Origin: Bacillus sp. 123MFChir2 | Lineage (GTDB): Bacteria > Bacillota > Bacilli > Bacillales > Bacillaceae_G | Assembly: GCF_000383235.1 (NCBI RefSeq) | Contig: NZ_KB910927.1 | Coordinates: 62,001 to 126,000, forward strand | Length of the DNA: 64,000 bases | Direction of reading: 5' to 3' | In this document: positions 16,799-26,333 of the stretch, one piece after another | How the letters are laid out: every line of letters begins with the position of its first letter | How positions within the stretch are numbered: the stretch's first letter is position 1 | Notes under the pieces: generated by a model | Told to the model about the DNA's origin: nothing | The model's database searches: none | Seen by the model: only the letters and a program-made list of their open reading frames with translations | Translations under genes and position numbers: made by a program

Positions 16799-17383
16799 AT
16801 GAAGAAGTTGTACATTACTTTTACGCTCGGACTTATTATCACAACCTTGGTTGGAATTTTTTATTTTACCGGTTACCGAAAAGCATCAGCGGAAATACCA
16901 AAAGGGATTGTTATGGAAGATATAGACGGAACATCTGTATCATTTGATCAATTACCAAAAAAATTAAAATTAGTCGAATTTATGTATACAAAATGTCCGG
17001 ATATTTGTCCGATTACAACATATAAAATGAAACATTTACGAGATGAACTTGAGAAACAAAAAGTGTTCGGAACAAAAATCGAATTTATTACAATTACGAT
17101 TGATCCGAAATACGATACGAAAGAAATTCTAGAACATTACTCCAAAACGTTTGATATGAAGGAAACAACAGGTTGGCATTTGCTGCGCGGCGATGTAGAA
17201 GAAACGAAACAACTAGCCGAATCTTTTAACTTCCGCTACCGCGCCCCTGGAAGCGGCCTTTACATTCATACTTCTAACTCTTACTTACTAGATGAACATA
17301 ATCGTTTAATTGAAGTATTTGGTATGGGAGAGCGCGGGTTTGATAGTAAAGAAGTACTAGAGAAAATTAAGAATGCGATGTAA
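16799..17383 (+). CDS. SCO1/SenC family copper chaperone
   Basis: Membrane-anchored thioredoxin-fold protein that delivers copper to the CuA site of cytochrome c oxidase. 194 residues from the ATG at 16799 (GGGAGGGATTGGA upstream; the earlier frame start lacks a site). One N-terminal helix, then the copper/redox motif KCPDICPIT with the CxxxC pair, and the third ligand histidine in GLYIHTSNSYLLD. A bcr1 copy starts immediately after the stop codon. It is not beside oxidase genes here. Confidence 0.92.
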   Translation: MKKLYITFTLGLIITTLVGIFYFTGYRKASAEIPKGIVMEDIDGTSVSFDQLPKKLKLVEFMYTKCPDICPITTYKMKHLRDELEKQKVFGTKIEFITITIDPKYDTKEILEHYSKTFDMKETTGWHLLRGDVEETKQLAESFNFRYRAPGSGLYIHTSNSYLLDEHNRLIEVFGMGERGFDSKEVLEKIKNAM

Positions 17384-17537
17384 ACCCCCTTTCTTTTAGG
17401 GGGGTGAGAGCATCTGGCCATGCATAGACGCGGTCAGGGCCTTTTCCTGCCACGTGCGAAGTTTAAGGGCAAGTGCAGATCATGTTTTATTCTGCATAGC
17501 AAGGACTTGTATGTTTAAAAGACAAAATAAATTTATA
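17382..17537 (+). repeat. bcr1-type repeat abutting the sco gene
   Basis: Core GAGAGCATCTGGCCATGCAT, then GGTCAGGGCCTTTTCCTGCC, and a diverged right end TTGTATGTTTAAAAGAC. The left terminus is lost where the repeat meets the stop codon of the sco gene. Confidence 0.85.
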
Positions 17538-17714
17538 CCAATAATACGATATCAGCGATTCAACAGAGAATAAAGGCACTTCGACTGCGTTGGACATGTG
17601 TACATAGTAAAAGGCTGAACCTAAAGACAAGTACATGCCCTTTCGTTTCGAAAATGTGGGGAAAGCTAAATAATCGTTTAAATAACATATTAAATATCAG
17701 TGCAATTAGCAAAC
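17538..17714. other. Intergenic, nothing recognised
   Basis: No open frame with a ribosome site and no family likeness was found between the bcr1 copy and the next hairpin. Confidence 0.4.
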
Positions 17715-17746
17715 AAAAAAACGCTTGGAAAACTAAGCGTTTTTTG
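17715..17746 (-). terminator. Terminator of the C45 peptidase-like gene
   Basis: Stem AAAAAACGCTT / AAGCGTTTTTT. It is symmetrical enough to work on both strands. Confidence 0.7.
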
Positions 17747-17801
17747 ACTCTATTTATAAGTCAAAGCCCTTGTTAGTTAAATAAGAATGAGAGTATATTT
17801 A

Positions 17802-18821
17802 TTATTTATCGTCTATTACTCCAGTTAAAATATGATAATTAATATTATTTCCATTAACCCATTCTTCAAAATTTATATCTAAAATTTGATTACTTTGTGC
17901 TATAGAAGTTAGAATTCTCGAGTCTTTAAAAGAATAGGAAAAAGTATGAAGAGTACCGAATAAATTATCGTAATCAGTAAAAAAAACTGGGGATTCTTTA
18001 TTTGCAAAGTTATGAAATATTTCTCTATGTGTTAATTGACTATCTTTAAATTTCTGCAAATATTCATTCCGTTTAATAGAACCTTCAATAAAGTGTCTAT
18101 TTTTCTCTGCTAAATCATGATCTTGAAAATGATTTACACACGACAATAATAATGGTCCTCTTCTTACCCTCACTTTTTCGGGACTTGCTTCAACTACTGC
18201 TATATTTCCATTCCTATCTCCTAGTGAAAAATTATAACAAGCTGAATGAGGAATTTCTTTAAGCATTTGTATGGCGTCTTCAAGCGTTGAACAAGTGTCC
18301 AGTATCATTCGAATTGATGTCCAAGCTGATAAACCTTTTGAATAATCGCTATTACTTACAAAATGTAAGCCTATAACTAGTCCTTGGCTATTCACACCTT
18401 CATGCCTACCTATCGCTTGCAGATTATAGCCTGCTGAGGCATTAGCATTTTCGGGTTGAAGTAAGCTAAAACAACTATCATACAAAGCAGGAGAAAAATC
18501 ATAATTTCTTACGTAGTATTCGTTTGTAATAATTGCTGAACATCCCATCGCTTCGGTTTTTGGTACGTCATATCCACTAAATAATGCCGCTACTTTGTTT
18601 AGTGGTATTTCCATCCCTTCAGCTAAACCATGTAGTTCATCGAGTAAATGGGGAGCAAAAGTTGAATAAATTGATTTCATATTTTTATAATCTATTTCTG
18701 GTTTTGTTAACATTTCTAAATTTTTTAGGATTGGTTGATTCTGAATATGTTTTCCTATCCTAAACCCAATATTAAATGAGTTATCTCTGATTTGAAGGAC
18801 AGATACGGTGAAATCTGACAT
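17802..18821 (-). CDS. C45/choloylglycine-like NTN hydrolase
   Basis: N-terminal-nucleophile amidohydrolase of the acyl-CoA:6-APA acyltransferase / linear amide hydrolase type. 339 residues from the ATG at 18821, where GGGG lies at the correct distance; longer starts lack this. The likely nucleophile is C94 in EAMGCSAII, the expected autoprocessing site, and FSLGDRNGNIAVVEASP (about 210-226) and NHFQDHD are typical later segments. The propeptide-like N-terminal part is retained. Substrate unknown: the family cuts C-N bonds in penicillins, bile salts or acyl-homoserine lactones. Confidence 0.82.
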   Translation of the reverse strand: MSDFTVSVLQIRDNSFNIGFRIGKHIQNQPILKNLEMLTKPEIDYKNMKSIYSTFAPHLLDELHGLAEGMEIPLNKVAALFSGYDVPKTEAMGCSAIITNEYYVRNYDFSPALYDSCFSLLQPENANASAGYNLQAIGRHEGVNSQGLVIGLHFVSNSDYSKGLSAWTSIRMILDTCSTLEDAIQMLKEIPHSACYNFSLGDRNGNIAVVEASPEKVRVRRGPLLLSCVNHFQDHDLAEKNRHFIEGSIKRNEYLQKFKDSQLTHREIFHNFANKESPVFFTDYDNLFGTLHTFSYSFKDSRILTSIAQSNQILDINFEEWVNGNNINYHILTGVIDDK

Positions 18822-18958
18822 TCTCATTCCCCTTTCCCTCACAATACAAAAATAGGTGTTTTTCCAAAAAACCTCCACATGTAGTATGTAAGAAGATTAT
18901 CTCACGGGTTATTTACAAATGGAGGTGGGTAATATTTGACGCTTACTTTTCTACTACT

Positions 18959-19318
18959 TTATTTTCCTACTAAAACAAAAACATTTCCGTCTGGAGCTTG
19001 CATTACAGCCACATGACCACCTAAAGAATTAAGGAATGGCGTACGAATCCATCGAACCTCAGGATTATATTTTAACGTTTCGTAAGTCTCACAAACATCT
19101 TCAACAACAATCTCAGTTTCAGCAAAATTCAAATTAGGGTTATTCTTTAATACTAACTCTGAATTGCCATTAGGAAATTTCATACCAATAAGTTTCCATT
19201 GTTTTTCTTCATCTTGAAATACTTCCCAAGCTTTTGTTAAACCTAATAATTGATAAAATTCCACTGACTTTTCAATATCTTCTGTATAAATCGCGACACA
19301 TTCTATTTGTTTCCACAT
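18959..19318 (-). CDS. VOC-family (glyoxalase/bleomycin-resistance fold) protein
   Basis: 119 residues with two beta-alpha-beta-beta-beta units of the vicinal oxygen chelate fold. The first begins IECVAIYTEDIEKSVEFYQL and the second ETEIVVEDVCETYETLK. The C-terminal APDGNVFVLVG strand is typical. ATG at 19318 with GAGGAGGG upstream. Metal ligands cannot be assigned from sequence alone, so enzyme versus binding protein stays open. Confidence 0.8.
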   Translation of the reverse strand: MWKQIECVAIYTEDIEKSVEFYQLLGLTKAWEVFQDEEKQWKLIGMKFPNGNSELVLKNNPNLNFAETEIVVEDVCETYETLKYNPEVRWIRTPFLNSLGGHVAVMQAPDGNVFVLVGK

Positions 19319-19566
19319 CAACCGTCCCTCCTCATCAACAAGAATTTATGTTCTCTAATAATTTTGTAAAAAAATTATCCAAATAGAGTGCAAAGTTTAA
19401 CAATATTTATATCCATTAAAAATGTTGTTTTATCGTAACTACTCAGCCATACATTTCATTTAGAAGTTTGGTAAGGAGTATAATTCCAGCGAAAATACGC
19501 TTACCTATAATTGCTGCCATGAAGATAAAGTGAAACTACTTACTTTGAAGTCCGTCTCTTTTAACT

Positions 19567-20472
19567 TTATTGTTTCTTCTGCACCGGCAGCCAAATCTCA
19601 AGTTGTACAAGATCGTGCTTATCAGCATGAGAGCGCTCATCGTATAATTCAAACTCGACAACACCAGAGTGCTCATAGCCGGAATGCGGGAACCATTCTG
19701 TAAAGATTGCATTCCATGTTTGCTGAATAGATGGTACCATTTCTTCCTCAGGAACTTTTGGCGTTGTAAATACAGCATATGTTGCTTCAGGGAATGTGCG
19801 GCACGTCATATCACTTGATACACCATCAAAGCTTGTTGCTTCCATCCCGATAATATACGTAATATCGCCTGTTTCTAAATTAAAATCTGTACACATCCCT
19901 AACTCGACGAGCTCATTCGTATGCTTACGGTTTGGAATGTTTTCTGACAAATTATTTTGTAAATAATTTTGCCACATTGCTGGAATATCTTTTAGATTTT
20001 GTCCGTCTTTACCCGTTGTCTTCATTTCATACCCGATCACTTGAAAAGCTTGCTTTGTTTCTATGCGAAATTCCATTTTGATTCCCCCTAAATACGGATT
20101 AAATTTGCGCTGCATCACATTTACCTTGGAATATAACGGCGTTCGAATCTCTTGCTTTCGATATGCACTCGGCGTCATATGAAACAACTTTTTAAAGGCA
20201 CGTGTGAACGTTTCATGAGATTGAAAGCCGTGCTCTAGTGCGATATCAAGAATTTTTTCCTCTGTGTGAGAAAGCTGATAAGCTGCCCGGGCAAGCCTTC
20301 TCTTTCGCACATACTCCATCACAGAGTCTCCTACGAGTGTTTGAAAGACGCGGTGGAAATGATATTCAGAAAACCCTGCAATACGCGCAAGACTTGCTAA
20401 CGTTTGCTTTTCCATCACATCTTCTTCAATAGAATCGATTACTTTTTGAATTTGTATTTCATAACATCCCAT
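19567..20472 (-). CDS. AraC-family regulator with GyrI-like effector domain
   Basis: 301 residues. The N-terminal AraC DNA-binding domain has two helix-turn-helices (LASLARIAGFSEYHFHRVFQ at about 26-45, and ILDIALEHGFQSHETFTRAF at about 74-93). A C-terminal GyrI/Rob-like domain (about 130-300: FQVIGYEMKTTGKDG... WLPVQ) often binds amphipathic drugs or small molecules. This arrangement is common among B. cereus multidrug or stress regulators. No target gene is adjacent on the same transcript. Confidence 0.87.
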   Translation of the reverse strand: MGCYEIQIQKVIDSIEEDVMEKQTLASLARIAGFSEYHFHRVFQTLVGDSVMEYVRKRRLARAAYQLSHTEEKILDIALEHGFQSHETFTRAFKKLFHMTPSAYRKQEIRTPLYSKVNVMQRKFNPYLGGIKMEFRIETKQAFQVIGYEMKTTGKDGQNLKDIPAMWQNYLQNNLSENIPNRKHTNELVELGMCTDFNLETGDITYIIGMEATSFDGVSSDMTCRTFPEATYAVFTTPKVPEEEMVPSIQQTWNAIFTEWFPHSGYEHSGVVEFELYDERSHADKHDLVQLEIWLPVQKKQ

Positions 20473-20578
20473 CTCTGTTCACCTGCCTTATATGTATTAT
20501 GATAAAGGGAACGTGCGTTTTCTTCTTGACGTTTTTTGCTTTTATTTTATGACATCTTACCAATTCAAGTATATGAAA

Positions 20579-20603
20579 GAAAGCTGCCTCATCAGCAGCT
20601 TTC
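20579..20603 (-). terminator. Hairpin after the ATP-grasp gene
   Basis: Perfect 9-bp stem GAAAGCTGC/GCAGCTTTC. The T-rich tail TTTCATATACTT is weak. Confidence 0.55.
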
Positions 20604-20613
20604 TCCCTATCTA

Positions 20614-21549
20614 TTATATTTCCTTTAATTCACTACCAAGAAACTTCGCAATTTCTAACATACCGTATGTTCCAACAACCGCTTCGGCATCAGCATTGTA
20701 GTTTGTATTTGTATTAATGTCATACGTGAAAATTTCTCCATCTGCATTTCGAATGAACTCAATGCCGGCGATTGCGATATCATTCGCAGCTAAAACTTCC
20801 TCATATTTTTGAATAATCGGGTCATCAAAGCCCTCAATAATTTGAAACTTCGGTTTTTCCGGCGCTTTCTCTCCAACCGGGCAGAACAGATCGCCAATTT
20901 GACAAGCGTCAGCTGGGCATAATTCGAAGCCTTTCGATGTATCAACTTGAACTGCATACACAAATTTCCCGCCAACAAACTCACAGCGCGTAATGTAAGG
21001 CTCAGGAGATTGAATGTATTCTTGAATTAATGTAATACCATCTACTGGCTCTTCAAATGCTGCACTTTCTACGTATTCTTTTAGGGAAGCAACAGATTGA
21101 AACAGTTGAACGCCTAGTCCTTTTCCAGCGCGGTTATGTTTCGTAATGAACGGACGCCCTTCAAATTGCGCTGCAGCTTCGATAATATGTTCCTTACCAA
21201 CAGCGGCAATTGTCTTCGGTGTTTGGATTCCTTGTGCATGCAGTGCCATATACTGTGCAACTTTACTTACTTCCATCTGAAGTGCTCTGCTTCCGTTGAA
21301 CACTTTTCGGTTATGTCTCTCTAACCAAGCGAGGACAGCACCTGTAAACTCTGGTGCAAAGCGGTGATTTCTTGTATGAGAAGAAGCGCTCATCCGGTTA
21401 TAAAATACGCCGCTTGGCGGTACAGACGAAAGATCAACATTCCCTTTGTCCAAATGCCATTCTTCATAAGGAAGACCGAGTTCTTCCAATCTTTTCGTTA
21501 GATGTCTTGTCCATTCTGTGTTTTCATGAATAATGTGAATCTTCTTCAA
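20614..21549 (-). CDS. RimK-like ATP-grasp ligase
   Basis: 311 residues with an ATP-grasp fold: a substrate-side domain (1-100), then ITKHNRAGKGLGVQLFQ (glycine loop), IQEYIQSP (adenine-binding), and the Mg-binding end GIEFIRNADGEIFTYDINTNTNYN. This resembles the alpha-L-glutamate ligase/RimK group that adds amino acids to proteins or small molecules. It has its own promoter region and terminator. The acceptor is not predictable from the sequence. Confidence 0.82.
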   Translation of the reverse strand: MKKIHIIHENTEWTRHLTKRLEELGLPYEEWHLDKGNVDLSSVPPSGVFYNRMSASSHTRNHRFAPEFTGAVLAWLERHNRKVFNGSRALQMEVSKVAQYMALHAQGIQTPKTIAAVGKEHIIEAAAQFEGRPFITKHNRAGKGLGVQLFQSVASLKEYVESAAFEEPVDGITLIQEYIQSPEPYITRCEFVGGKFVYAVQVDTSKGFELCPADACQIGDLFCPVGEKAPEKPKFQIIEGFDDPIIQKYEEVLAANDIAIAGIEFIRNADGEIFTYDINTNTNYNADAEAVVGTYGMLEIAKFLGSELKEI

Positions 21550-21744
21550 GGGAATACCTTCTTTCTAAAATGTGATTATATTCATTATACTCTTTTTATT
21601 AATCTGTAAAATAATAATTTTACAATAACTTAATAAAAAAGACGATATGTATGCAATACCCCTTCACTTGAAAGAATTTGCTCCATCCTAACTAGGAAGT
21701 TTGGATAAACATGATAGATAATGGGATTAAGACAAATAAACTTA
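21550..21744. other. Intergenic, nothing beyond promoter-like AT-rich sequence
   Basis: No supported gene or repeat between the ATP-grasp gene start and the bcr1 copy. Confidence 0.4.
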
Positions 21745-21910
21745 CATATATAAATCCAAATTAAAAACCTGACATAAACCCCTTTTCTTTTTAGATGGTC
21801 AAGAGCGTTTGGCCATGCTTAGAAGTCAGGGCCTTTTTCTGCCACGTGCGAAGTTCAAACAAGAGAGAAAGAGAGTATCCAGTTATTTTTTGTTCAGCAT
21901 GGGGGCAACA
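21745..21910 (+). repeat. bcr1-type repeat
   Basis: Left end ATATATAAATCCAAATTAAA with ACCTGACATAAA, core GGCCATGCTTAGAAGTCAGG and TTTTTCTGCCACGTGCGAAG, ragged right end TGTTCAGCATGGGGGCAAC. Confidence 0.83.
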
Positions 21911-21921
21911 GTACACCTGCC

Positions 21922-22476
21922 CTAATTGATAATTTCCCACTCTCTTCGTAACATCCCCATTTTAATTGCATCAAAATATTCACCATCTACCATTCTTGCT
22001 TGTCTTATTCTTGCTTCTTCTTTCATCCCCAATCTTTCTGCAACTTTCATCATTCTTATATTTCCTGACCAAGTTGACATCCCTAATCGATGCAAATCAG
22101 TAGATTTGAATAGAAAATCAATCCAAAGTTTATAAGCTTCCGTACCATATCCACCGTTCCAGTAATTTTTATCATAAATAACGATACCGGTTTCTAACCA
22201 ATTCGTATTTTTATCTATCCAATAAGCACCTACCGTTCCAATTAATTGATCTCCAGCGAAGATAACTAGTGTACTAGGCACATTAGGAATAATTTGCAAG
22301 TCTTTCTCCCAACTCTTTAGAAATTCTTCTTTTGTTAATTTAGATTCAGGTATATAAGGACCATTCCATTTCTTCGCTTCTTGTTCCTTTTCTTCATACT
22401 TCCAATAATATAATTCATCAAGATCCTGGTGAGTTGCTTCTTTCAATACAACTTTTTGTCCAACGATTTTAGTCAT
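21922..22476 (-). CDS. GNAT-family N-acetyltransferase (RimJ/RimL type)
   Basis: 184 residues from the ATG at 22476, which has TAGGAGGAAAG upstream; the longer frame is rejected. It carries motif A of GNAT enzymes: ETGIVIYDKNYWNGGYGTEA (acetyl-CoA pyrophosphate loop G-G-Y-G-T), followed by FLFKSTDLHRLGMSTWSGN and AERLGMKEEARIRQA. Close to N-terminal or small-molecule acetyltransferases of the RimL group. Substrate unknown. A bcr1 copy abuts its 3' end. Confidence 0.85.
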   Translation of the reverse strand: MTKIVGQKVVLKEATHQDLDELYYWKYEEKEQEAKKWNGPYIPESKLTKEEFLKSWEKDLQIIPNVPSTLVIFAGDQLIGTVGAYWIDKNTNWLETGIVIYDKNYWNGGYGTEAYKLWIDFLFKSTDLHRLGMSTWSGNIRMMKVAERLGMKEEARIRQARMVDGEYFDAIKMGMLRREWEIIN

Positions 22477-22554
22477 AATAAATAACTTTCCTCCTAGGCA
22501 TCTATCGCATTTATATATTAATTCTATTATAAAAAGAAATACATACAAATAATA

Positions 22555-22584
22555 AACAGCAGCTTCAATAAAACAAGCTGCTGT
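22555..22584 (-). terminator. Terminator of lcfB
   Basis: Perfect 11-bp stem AACAGCAGCTT / AAGCTGCTGTT just after the lcfB stop on the minus strand. Confidence 0.75.
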
Positions 22585-22597
22585 TTTTTCATTCCCC

Positions 22598-24130
22598 TTA
22601 TACTTGCATCGCTTTCTCTTTCAACGCTCTTCTTAAAATCTTACCTGTCGTATTTTTCGGAAGTTCTTCTAAAAACTCAATGCTGCTTGGTATTTTATAT
22701 CTTGCCAGGTGAAGCGCACAATACGCCATCAGTTCTTCCACTGTCACAGTTGGCATTTTCGGTACGACGTATGCTTTCACGGCTTCGCCTAAATTTTCAT
22801 CTGGAACACCGATTACAACAACTTCCGCGATTGCCTCGTGCATGTATAACACTTCTTCTACTTCGCGCGGGTAGACGTTATAACCACCAACAAGAACGAT
22901 ATCTTTTTTCCGGTCTACAATATAAAAATAACCCTCTTCGTCCATTTTTGCTAAGTCGCCTGTGTAAAGCCAGCCATCCTTAAGTGTTGCAGCTGTATCT
23001 TCTGGTGCTTTGTAATAGCCCTTCATAACATTCGGACCGCGAACAATTAGTTCTCCTACTTCACCAACCGGTACTTCCTCACCCATTTCATTTACAACTT
23101 TGTTTTCCACATTTTGAACGCTCGTTCCGATTGAACCTGCTTTACGTGGACGATCAATTGGATTAAAACATGTTACAGGTGATGCCTCTGATAAGCCATA
23201 CCCTTCTGAGACAATAACGCCAAATCGTTTTTCAAAGTTTTTAAGAAGGGCAACGGGCATTGACGCACCGCCAGAAATGCAAAAACGAAGCGTATGAACA
23301 TCCTCTGCACTTGCTTCTTCATATAAATATAAATAATTATACATCGTTGGTACACCGGCAAATATTGTAGCTTCATATGTACTGCAAATGCGAAATACTT
23401 CTTTCGGACTAAACTTCGGCAACAGTAAAATCGTGGCGCCGTTTACAATTGGCGCATTGACAGCAACCGTTAAACAAAACACATGAAACATTGGTAGCGC
23501 CGCAACGACACGGTCATGCTCTGAATACTGTAAATACGAAGCAACATCGCTCGCATTGCTATATAAATTTTTGTGCGTTAACATCGCGCCCTTTGGCTTT
23601 CCTGTCGTGCCTGATGTGTATAAAATTACAGCCACGTCTTCTTCTTGTATATCTGGACCTTGGAAAGTAAGGTCTCCGCCCACTATTACACTCGTAAACG
23701 TTTTCATTTTTTCGGTTTCTTCATGAGTTAAATCTGCTGTTGTTTCACAAATAATGATGTTTTCAATAGAAGGAAGTCTAGATGTAAGAGATTGCATAAC
23801 TGGTAGAAGGATGTCTAGTGTGATGATTGCTTTAACGTCTCCGTTTTGTAAAATGTAATATAGTTCATCCGGTGTATAAATCGGATTGACTGGAACAACC
23901 GTTGCCCCGGCACGCATTGCTCCGTATAAACCGATCAAAAAGTGCGGCGAATTTCCAACAATTAATGCGACATTGTCCCCTTTTCCAATGCCCATTTTTG
24001 CTAAACTACTCGAAAACTTTATGACCATTTCGTTAAATTGGTCATAAGATACCGACTGATCCTGAAAAATATAAGCCGGCTTGTCCCCCTTCTTTTTCAC
24101 CGTTTCGGCTAATCTGTGAACGAGATTCAC
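22598..24130 (-). CDS. lcfB: Long-chain fatty-acid-CoA ligase
   Basis: Activates fatty acids to acyl-CoA through an acyl-adenylate. 510 residues, the size of B. subtilis LcfB (YhfL), with the AMP-binding signature [14 protein letters not shown] near residue 170, the later [14 protein letters not shown], and C-terminal [20 protein letters not shown] and [11 protein letters not shown], whose lysine is the adenylation-linked residue. The order yhfI, lplJ, lcfB on one strand matches B. subtilis (there with yhfK between). Confidence 0.93.
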   Translation of the reverse strand: MNLVHRLAETVKKKGDKPAYIFQDQSVSYDQFNEMVIKFSSSLAKMGIGKGDNVALIVGNSPHFLIGLYGAMRAGATVVPVNPIYTPDELYYILQNGDVKAIITLDILLPVMQSLTSRLPSIENIIICETTADLTHEETEKMKTFTSVIVGGDLTFQGPDIQEEDVAVILYTSGTTGKPKGAMLTHKNLYSNASDVASYLQYSEHDRVVAALPMFHVFCLTVAVNAPIVNGATILLLPKFSPKEVFRICSTYEATIFAGVPTMYNYLYLYEEASAEDVHTLRFCISGGASMPVALLKNFEKRFGVIVSEGYGLSEASPVTCFNPIDRPRKAGSIGTSVQNVENKVVNEMGEEVPVGEVGELIVRGPNVMKGYYKAPEDTAATLKDGWLYTGDLAKMDEEGYFYIVDRKKDIVLVGGYNVYPREVEEVLYMHEAIAEVVVIGVPDENLGEAVKAYVVPKMPTVTVEELMAYCALHLARYKIPSSIEFLEELPKNTTGKILRRALKEKAMQV

Positions 24131-24225
24131 AATACCCCCACCTTTTATAAAAATTTAAAAAATTCTAAATACATTATATTAAAAGAAAATTACAGGTGCA
24201 AGGTACATTTCATAAAACATATATA

Positions 24226-24259
24226 AAAAAACAACCATACGTAAGATATGGTTGTTTTT
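24226..24259 (-). terminator. Terminator of the yhfI-lplJ operon
   Basis: Stem AAAAACAACCATA / TATGGTTGTTTTT, directly after the lplJ stop on the minus strand. Confidence 0.85.
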
Positions 24260-24266
24260 CATACAG

Positions 24267-25256
24267 TTAAAAGAATAAAGATAAGAAATCTTCTTTTGTT
24301 ATATTGCCAAAATAATGTGGCACTTCCACATCAGCTAGCGCCGCCGAAAATGCTTCTTTATCAAACACCTTACCACTTAAGCGCTCTTCGATGTCACGTA
24401 CATCGAGGGCGCCGAAAAAGTCCCCGTAAATCTTGCATTCTGAGACTACGCCTTTTTGTACTTCTAACCGAACATCTACTTGTCCAACTGGGAAACGATG
24501 TGAATGCTGCAAGTTAAATTTTGGAGATTTCCCGTAGTTCCAATCCCAATTTCGATAACGTTCTTCTGAGATTTTATGGATTTCTTGCCAATCTTCTTCT
24601 GTTAATTCGTATGTTGGAATTTCACTTTCTCCTTCAAAAATATTTTCTAAAAGGAGCTGTTTAAATTCTTCAATTGTAACTTTTTCATTCAAAAATTCCG
24701 CAATATTTGCAACGCGGCTACGAATCGATTTAATTCCTTTTGATTGAATTTTATCCAATTTTACATTTAACGCCGACACAACATGGTCAATTTCGGAATC
24801 AAACAATAACGTACCGTGACTAAACATACGTCCTTTTGTAGAAAACTGAGCGTTACCAGAAATTTTTCTTCCTTCTGCTAAAATATCATTGCGGCCGCTT
24901 AGTTCAGCGTTAATTCCCAATTTCCCAAGTGCTACTGTCACCGGCTCTGTAAACTTCTTAAAGTTATGAAAACTATCTCCGTCATCTTTCGTGATAAAGC
25001 TAAAATTTAAGTTCCCTAAATCATGATACACAGCGCCGCCGCCAGAAAGACGTCTTACAACATGGATTCCCTTTTCACGTACGTAATCAGCATTAATTTC
25101 TTCCACTGTGTTTTGATTCTTCCCGATAATGATAGATGGCTCATTAATGTAAAACAGTAAATACGTTTCATTAATATCTAAATTTTTTACACAATATTCT
25201 TCAATTGCTAAGTTAATCGTTGGGTCTGTAATTCCTTTATTATCGATAAATAACAT
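24267..25256 (-). CDS. lplJ: Lipoate-protein ligase LplJ
   Basis: Attaches free lipoate to the E2 and GcvH subunits of lipoyl-dependent enzymes. 329 residues with the biotin/lipoate ligase domain: RRLSGGGAVYHD (68-79), GRKISGNAQFS (129-139) containing the catalytic lysine K131, and SHGTLLFD. A C-terminal accessory domain (about 250-329) is present, as in LplA-type enzymes. It starts 9 bp after the yhfI stop, so they are cotranscribed. Confidence 0.94.
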   Translation of the reverse strand: MLFIDNKGITDPTINLAIEEYCVKNLDINETYLLFYINEPSIIIGKNQNTVEEINADYVREKGIHVVRRLSGGGAVYHDLGNLNFSFITKDDGDSFHNFKKFTEPVTVALGKLGINAELSGRNDILAEGRKISGNAQFSTKGRMFSHGTLLFDSEIDHVVSALNVKLDKIQSKGIKSIRSRVANIAEFLNEKVTIEEFKQLLLENIFEGESEIPTYELTEEDWQEIHKISEERYRNWDWNYGKSPKFNLQHSHRFPVGQVDVRLEVQKGVVSECKIYGDFFGALDVRDIEERLSGKVFDKEAFSAALADVEVPHYFGNITKEDFLSLFF

Positions 25257-25265
25257 CGTTCCACC

Positions 25266-26000
25266 TCAAGATTCCCAAACGTAACCGCTATGTGCAAGTA
25301 CGATACGGCCGTTAAAAATTTGTTTTGCTTCCGTTACTAAATCTGATAATTCCCCTGTATGTGGCAAATGAGTTAAAAGTAGTTCCCCTACATTAGCTTG
25401 TTTTGCAATTTCTCCTGCTTCTGTACTATTCATATGCCCAGCTTTTGAGCCATCTTGATGCGCATACATATTACATTCACAAATAAATACATCTGCATTT
25501 TGTGCAAAGGAAACAAACTTTGGCATGTAACTAGAATCTGCTGTATATACAACAGTTTTCCCACCTGCTGTAATACGCATTGCAAAACATATAGCAGGAT
25601 GCACTGTTTGTAAGAAGGAAATGGTAAATGGACCAATTTGTAATGTATCCGCCGGATTATAAGGAACCCCTTTTGTATACGGTATATGTGTTAACGATGC
25701 AAAACCTTTTGCATCGAAGGTATGTCCATAAATCGGCAGTTCTGGTAATGCACCATTTGTCATGCTTGTAATTAAACGTGCATACTGAAGTACCCCAATA
25801 TCAGCAACATGATCGTGATGATAATGAGACAATAGAACAGCATCTATGTCAGAAGGCTTTATGTATGTTTGCAACTGTGCTAGTACACCGCTGCCACAGT
25901 CAACAAGTAAACGAAAGTCATCGTGTTCAAATAAATATCCAGACGTTGCTTCTCCCGCCTCCGGAAAACCGCCCCAAAAGCCGACAACCGTCATTTTCAT
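25266..26000 (-). CDS. yhfI: MBL-fold metallo-hydrolase (YhfI)
   Basis: 244-residue metallo-beta-lactamase-fold protein of the RNase Z/phosphodiesterase-like branch. The metal motif HYHHDH is at residues 59-64, with later ligands in QTVHPAICFA, YTADSSY and LLLTHLPHTG. Genomic partner of lplJ in B. subtilis as well, but its reaction is not established. A GGATGAACACATATG ribosome-site context precedes the start. The divergent yhfH begins 160 bp away. Confidence 0.9.
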   Translation of the reverse strand: MKMTVVGFWGGFPEAGEATSGYLFEHDDFRLLVDCGSGVLAQLQTYIKPSDIDAVLLSHYHHDHVADIGVLQYARLITSMTNGALPELPIYGHTFDAKGFASLTHIPYTKGVPYNPADTLQIGPFTISFLQTVHPAICFAMRITAGGKTVVYTADSSYMPKFVSFAQNADVFICECNMYAHQDGSKAGHMNSTEAGEIAKQANVGELLLTHLPHTGELSDLVTEAKQIFNGRIVLAHSGYVWES

Positions 26001-26100
26001 ATGTGTTCATCCTTTCTGTTTCATTTTCTCTCTTACATTCTTAACTATAATGGATTTTCTACACATTTTCATTATTTTGAAATTTGTTATAAAACAGTTG

Positions 26101-26129
26101 TTGACTTTAATTATTTGTACTAATACAAT
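26101..26129 (+). promoter_or_regulatory. SigA-type promoter of yhfH
   Basis: TTGACT (26101-26106), a 17-bp spacer and TACAAT (26124-26129), 31 bp before the yhfH start codon. Confidence 0.75.
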
Positions 26130-26160
26130 GTTAGTAAGAAATGGAAATGGAGGGATTTAC

Positions 26161-26289
26161 ATGATAGATCAACCGATGGAGTTTTTTAGAAATTTACCGG
26201 CAAAAACTTGTTCCAATTGCGGGAGAGAGATTGATGAGCAGCACGAAGCATACCACAATAAATGCGAAGATTGTACGCACGAAGAATAA
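26161..26289 (+). CDS. yhfH: YhfH family small zinc-ribbon-like protein
   Basis: 42 residues starting MIDQPMEFFRNLPAKTCSNC. Two CxxC pairs (C17/C20 and C35/C38) suggest a small zinc-binding fold. B. subtilis YhfH is of similar size and also adjoins yhfI, which supports orthology. AATGGAGGG lies at correct spacing before the ATG; the long frame starting at 25846 runs antisense through yhfI and is not the gene. Function unknown. Confidence 0.88.
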   Translation: MIDQPMEFFRNLPAKTCSNCGREIDEQHEAYHNKCEDCTHEE

Positions 26290-26303
26290 TAGATTGTAAA
26301 CAT

Positions 26304-26333
26304 AGAAAAACCTAGCAGATATCATCTACTAGG
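26304..26333 (-). terminator. Terminator of the LacI-family gene
   Basis: Minus-strand stem CCTAGTAGATGATATCTGCT and AGG followed by TTTTTC, overlapping the region of the stop codon. Confidence 0.65.

Noticed and set aside
19436-19500. Similarity between TAACTACTCAGCC...CAGCGAAAATACG and the region 30171-30250
   Set aside because: Short, interrupted match; it may be the trace of a mobile-element end but cannot be defined.
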